14,663 nucleotides of DNA, from NCBI GenBank assembly GCA_944389715.1, contig CALXNI010000107.1, positions 1 through 14,663 on the forward strand, given 5' to 3'. The notes beneath the pieces were generated by a model. It worked only from the letters and a program-made list of their open reading frames with translations. It was not told the origin of the DNA and did no database searches. The position numbers and the translations under genes are program-made. Shown here in pieces: positions 11,878 through 14,663 of this stretch (positions are counted from its first letter, which is position 1; each line of letters begins with the position of its first letter). The DNA is from an uncultured Clostridia bacterium (lineage in GTDB: Bacteria; Bacillota; Clostridia; TANB77; CAG-508).

Positions 11878-14247
11878 TCATTTTCTTATCTCTGCGCCTA
11901 ATGTTTTTTCTGCGTCTGAAATTACTTTATTGAATATTCCAATTACTTCATCATCTGTTAGTGTCTTTTTACTATCACTAAATGTTAGTGAATATGCTAT
12001 TGATTTTTTATCCTGTGCTACGTGCTCTCCTGTATATACATCAAATATTTCTATGTTTGTAAGTAGATTGCCCGCAGATTTTTTAATTTGTTTTTCTATT
12101 ACTGCTGATTCTAAATCTATATCTACAATAAATGCTACATCTTTTTTGATGCTTGGAAATTTTGAAATCTCTTTATATTTCATCTTTCCAACTTTTTTAG
12201 AAAGTAATTTGCTTAAATTAATTTCCATTACATACACATCATCTGATGTAACTTTTGGATGAAGTTTTCCAATAATGCCTATTGGATCTGCATTTATAGT
12301 AATTGTTGCTGTTTGACCTGGATGGAATTCTTTTGGAAGTTCATTTGATTTTATAAAACTATATCTTCCATTATATCCAAGGTAGTCTAATAGTTCTTCT
12401 ACTATTCCTTTTAAAATAAAGAAATCAACATTTTTTGTATTTCCTATTCCTTCATAGTATTTTCCAGACATAAGAATACAAAGTTTTTCTTCCTCTATAT
12501 ATTCATCATTTACTTTTCCAAATCCTTTTCCTATTTCAAATAAAGATATATCTTTATTATTTCTATCAGAGTTGTATTCATATATTTTTAATAGAGAAGG
12601 TATCATACTATATCTTAATGTGTTTCTTTCTTCTGTTAATGGATCTAATAATCTGATTGGTTCAAATTTATCTGTAGTAAATTTTTCTGCTTCTTTATCA
12701 TTTACTAAAATGTATGACATTGTTTCATTTAATCCAAGTCCAATCATTTTATTTCTTATTTCTCTTATTGTTTTATTATATTTACCTGTTTTTGTTGGAA
12801 GTACCGGAAGCTTTCCTTCTATATTATCAACTCCGTATATTCTTCCTACTTCTTCTATTAAATCTTCTTTTATAGATATATCCATTCTTCTTGTTGGTAC
12901 TGTTACTGTAACTACTTTTCCATTTACTTTGCATTCAAATCCTAATTTTCTAAATACATTCAAAATTTCTTCTTCTGGAATTTCTAAACCTAAAAGATTG
13001 TTTATATTTTCAAAACTTACATCTATTTTCTTTTCTTCTTTATTTGCTTTATCATAAATTACAGTTCCTTTTGCAATTTTTGCATCAGCATATTTCTCTA
13101 AAAGCATACATGCTCTTTCTGCTGCCATGTAAGTTCTGTTTGGATCTAGTCCCTTTTCAAAACGATTACTTGCTTCACTTCTTAATATTTTTTTAGATGT
13201 ACATCTTATTTTTACTCCATCAAATATGGCAGACTCAATTATAATGTTTTTTGTATCATCTTCTACCTCTGTTGAAAGTCCTCCCATAACACCAGCAAGA
13301 CCAATTGCTTCTTTTCCATTTGTTATAACGATATCTTCTTCATCTAAAGTTCTTTCTATGTTATCCAATGTTGTTAGTTTTTCGCCTGCTACAGCCATTC
13401 TAACTGCAATTTTATCTCCTAGTCTATCAGCATCATAAAAGTGAAGTGGCTGACCAGTTTCAAGCATTACATAGTTACTTATATCTACAACATTATTTAT
13501 TGGTCTAATTCCGCTTGCAATTAATCTATTTTTTATAAAATCAGGGCTTTCTTTTATACATACGTTTAATGCTTTTTTTGCTAAGAATAAATTACAATTT
13601 TCTGTATCTATATCTACTTTAAAACTTTTATTTATATCCTCTTCTATTTCACTATGTTTTAGGTTGATTTCTTTTACTGGTTTATCATATATTGCTCCTA
13701 ATTCGTATGCCATTCCTAAAATACTTAATAAATCTCCTCTGTTTGCTGTAAGTTCAAAATCTGCCACTTCGTCATCTAATCCCATATATTTAATTGGATC
13801 TTCTCCAACTGGTGCGTCCGCTGGAAGTTCATGTATTCCAGTTTTGTCTACTTCATCTACAAACTTTGATTCTAACCCAAGTTCAAGCATAGAACACATC
13901 ATACCATTAGATTCCTGTCCTCTTATATTTCCTTTTCTAATTGTTACATCTCCTGGAAGTTTTGCTCCTACTTGAGCTACAATAACCTTTAATCCTTTTC
14001 TAACATTTGGAGCGCCACATACAATATTTAAAATTTCTTTTCCAATATTTACTTTGCAACAATGAAGATGATCTGAGTCTGGGTGCATTTCACATTCTAT
14101 TACCTCTCCTATAATTAAATTAGTTGCATTTATTAATTTTTCTGCGCTATCATATTCGTTACCTATTCTTGTCATATCTTCTGCTAGGCTTTCTATATCT
14201 ACATCTATATCAACATAGTCTTTTACAAAATTTTTACTTAGTTTCAA
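11878..14247 (-). CDS. pheT: Phenylalanine-tRNA ligase beta subunit
   Basis: The 789-residue protein has the full bacterial PheT layout and length. It has an EMAP-like tRNA-binding domain (about 40-150, with HPDSDHLHCCKVNIG and GNIRGQESNGMMCS), then the B3/B4 editing region. The B5 domain and catalytic-like core follow, and a C-terminal ferredoxin-fold anticodon-binding domain begins KFPSIKKDVAF. It pairs with PheS as an alpha2-beta2 enzyme; the beta chain edits mischarged Tyr-tRNA(Phe). The start codon is TTG, directly abutting the pheS stop, so translation is probably coupled; AAAGGA lies upstream. Several CGG triplets occur, all out of frame. Confidence 0.95.
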   Translation of the reverse strand: MKLSKNFVKDYVDIDVDIESLAEDMTRIGNEYDSAEKLINATNLIIGEVIECEMHPDSDHLHCCKVNIGKEILNIVCGAPNVRKGLKVIVAQVGAKLPGDVTIRKGNIRGQESNGMMCSMLELGLESKFVDEVDKTGIHELPADAPVGEDPIKYMGLDDEVADFELTANRGDLLSILGMAYELGAIYDKPVKEINLKHSEIEEDINKSFKVDIDTENCNLFLAKKALNVCIKESPDFIKNRLIASGIRPINNVVDISNYVMLETGQPLHFYDADRLGDKIAVRMAVAGEKLTTLDNIERTLDEEDIVITNGKEAIGLAGVMGGLSTEVEDDTKNIIIESAIFDGVKIRCTSKKILRSEASNRFEKGLDPNRTYMAAERACMLLEKYADAKIAKGTVIYDKANKEEKKIDVSFENINNLLGLEIPEEEILNVFRKLGFECKVNGKVVTVTVPTRRMDISIKEDLIEEVGRIYGVDNIEGKLPVLPTKTGKYNKTIREIRNKMIGLGLNETMSYILVNDKEAEKFTTDKFEPIRLLDPLTEERNTLRYSMIPSLLKIYEYNSDRNNKDISLFEIGKGFGKVNDEYIEEEKLCILMSGKYYEGIGNTKNVDFFILKGIVEELLDYLGYNGRYSFIKSNELPKEFHPGQTATITINADPIGIIGKLHPKVTSDDVYVMEINLSKLLSKKVGKMKYKEISKFPSIKKDVAFIVDIDLESAVIEKQIKKSAGNLLTNIEIFDVYTGEHVAQDKKSIAYSLTFSDSKKTLTDDEVIGIFNKVISDAEKTLGAEIRK

Positions 14248-14663
14248 TTAGTCCACATCCTTTCTATCAAATTGATTTAAGAACCTTACATCATTTGTAT
14301 AAAAATATCTTATATCTGTAATTCCATATTTAAACATTGCAAGTCTATCAAGTCCTGTTCCAAATGCAAATCCTGTATACTTATCTGGATCATATCCATT
14401 CATTTTTAATACATTTGGATGTACCATTCCAGAACCTAATATTTCTATCCAGCCAGATTGTTTACAAAGATTACATCCTTTTCCTCCGCATTTAAAACAG
14501 CTAACATCAACTTCATAACTTGGTTCTGTAAATGGAAAATAACTTGGTCTAAATCTTAACTTAGAATTTTCTCCAAGCATTTTTTTAACAAATACTTCTA
14601 ATGTACCTTTTAAATGGGCAAGAGTTATATTTTTATCTATTAAAAGTCCCTCTACTTGACCAA
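14248..14663 (-). CDS. pheS: Phenylalanine-tRNA ligase alpha subunit (C-terminal part)
   Basis: The frame is open to the window edge, so the start is missing; about 137 C-terminal residues are visible. They include GQVEGLLIDKNITLAHLKG, RFRPSYFPFTEPSYEVDV, the cysteine cluster CFKCGGKGCNLC, GWIEILGSGMVHPNVL and FGTGLDRLAMFKYGITDIR, all typical of the catalytic PheS subunit. An internal ATG at 14580 is not the start, because conserved PheS sequence continues upstream. It is followed immediately by pheT. CGG occurs once, out of frame (TGC GGA). Confidence 0.95.
   Translation of the reverse strand, partial: GQVEGLLIDKNITLAHLKGTLEVFVKKMLGENSKLRFRPSYFPFTEPSYEVDVSCFKCGGKGCNLCKQSGWIEILGSGMVHPNVLKMNGYDPDKYTGFAFGTGLDRLAMFKYGITDIRYFYTNDVRFLNQFDRKDVD

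Overview
This 14.7 kb window is AT-rich (codons mostly end in A or T, and arginine is mostly AGA or CGT). It looks like chromosome of an uncultured low-GC member of the Firmicutes, probably Clostridia. The reasons are an indirect glutaminyl-tRNA pathway (gatCAB), strong AGGAGG-type ribosome binding sites, sigma-A type promoters, many intrinsic terminators and a CdaA-type diadenylate cyclase. Most genes are core housekeeping genes of translation and nucleotide metabolism.

Layout from left to right: two small palindromic repeats; an HD-domain dGTPase-like gene (-); a structured RNA or leader candidate and rpsT (+); a composite palindromic repeat; a small membrane protein gene (+); the gatC-gatA-gatB operon (-); a hairpin-rich divergent promoter region; serS and engB/ysxC (+); truA (-); a compact locus with a 38-residue membrane peptide and a convergent antisense RNA, resembling a type I toxin-antitoxin; an intergenic region with a possible structured RNA; cdaA (-); a second 38-residue membrane protein (-); a higBA-type toxin-antitoxin pair with its own operator (-); and pheST (-), with pheS cut by the window end.

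The most unusual feature concerns decoding. Four conserved genes (gatA, engB, truA, cdaA) cannot be read in one frame. Each is broken only at an in-frame CGG codon, and in every case full-length conserved protein is restored by skipping the C and reading the following GGA (6 times) or GGG (once) as glycine. There are seven such sites, four of them in truA. Every one lies exactly at a codon boundary, and the restored glycine is a conserved family residue. The other genes of the window contain no in-frame CGG that I could find; CGG occurs there only out of frame. After correction GatA is 485, EngB 195 and TruA 245 residues, all normal lengths. EngB, GatCAB and CdaA are expected to be essential or nearly so, so decay is unlikely. 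I infer that this organism does not decode CGG as arginine, and that CGG (perhaps the quadruplet CGGR) triggers an efficient +1 shift onto glycine. A motif-specific sequencing error is the main alternative.

The second notable layer is a family of GC-rich palindromic repeats ending in GGGG/CCCCTACA, scattered in at least nine copies between these AT-rich genes.
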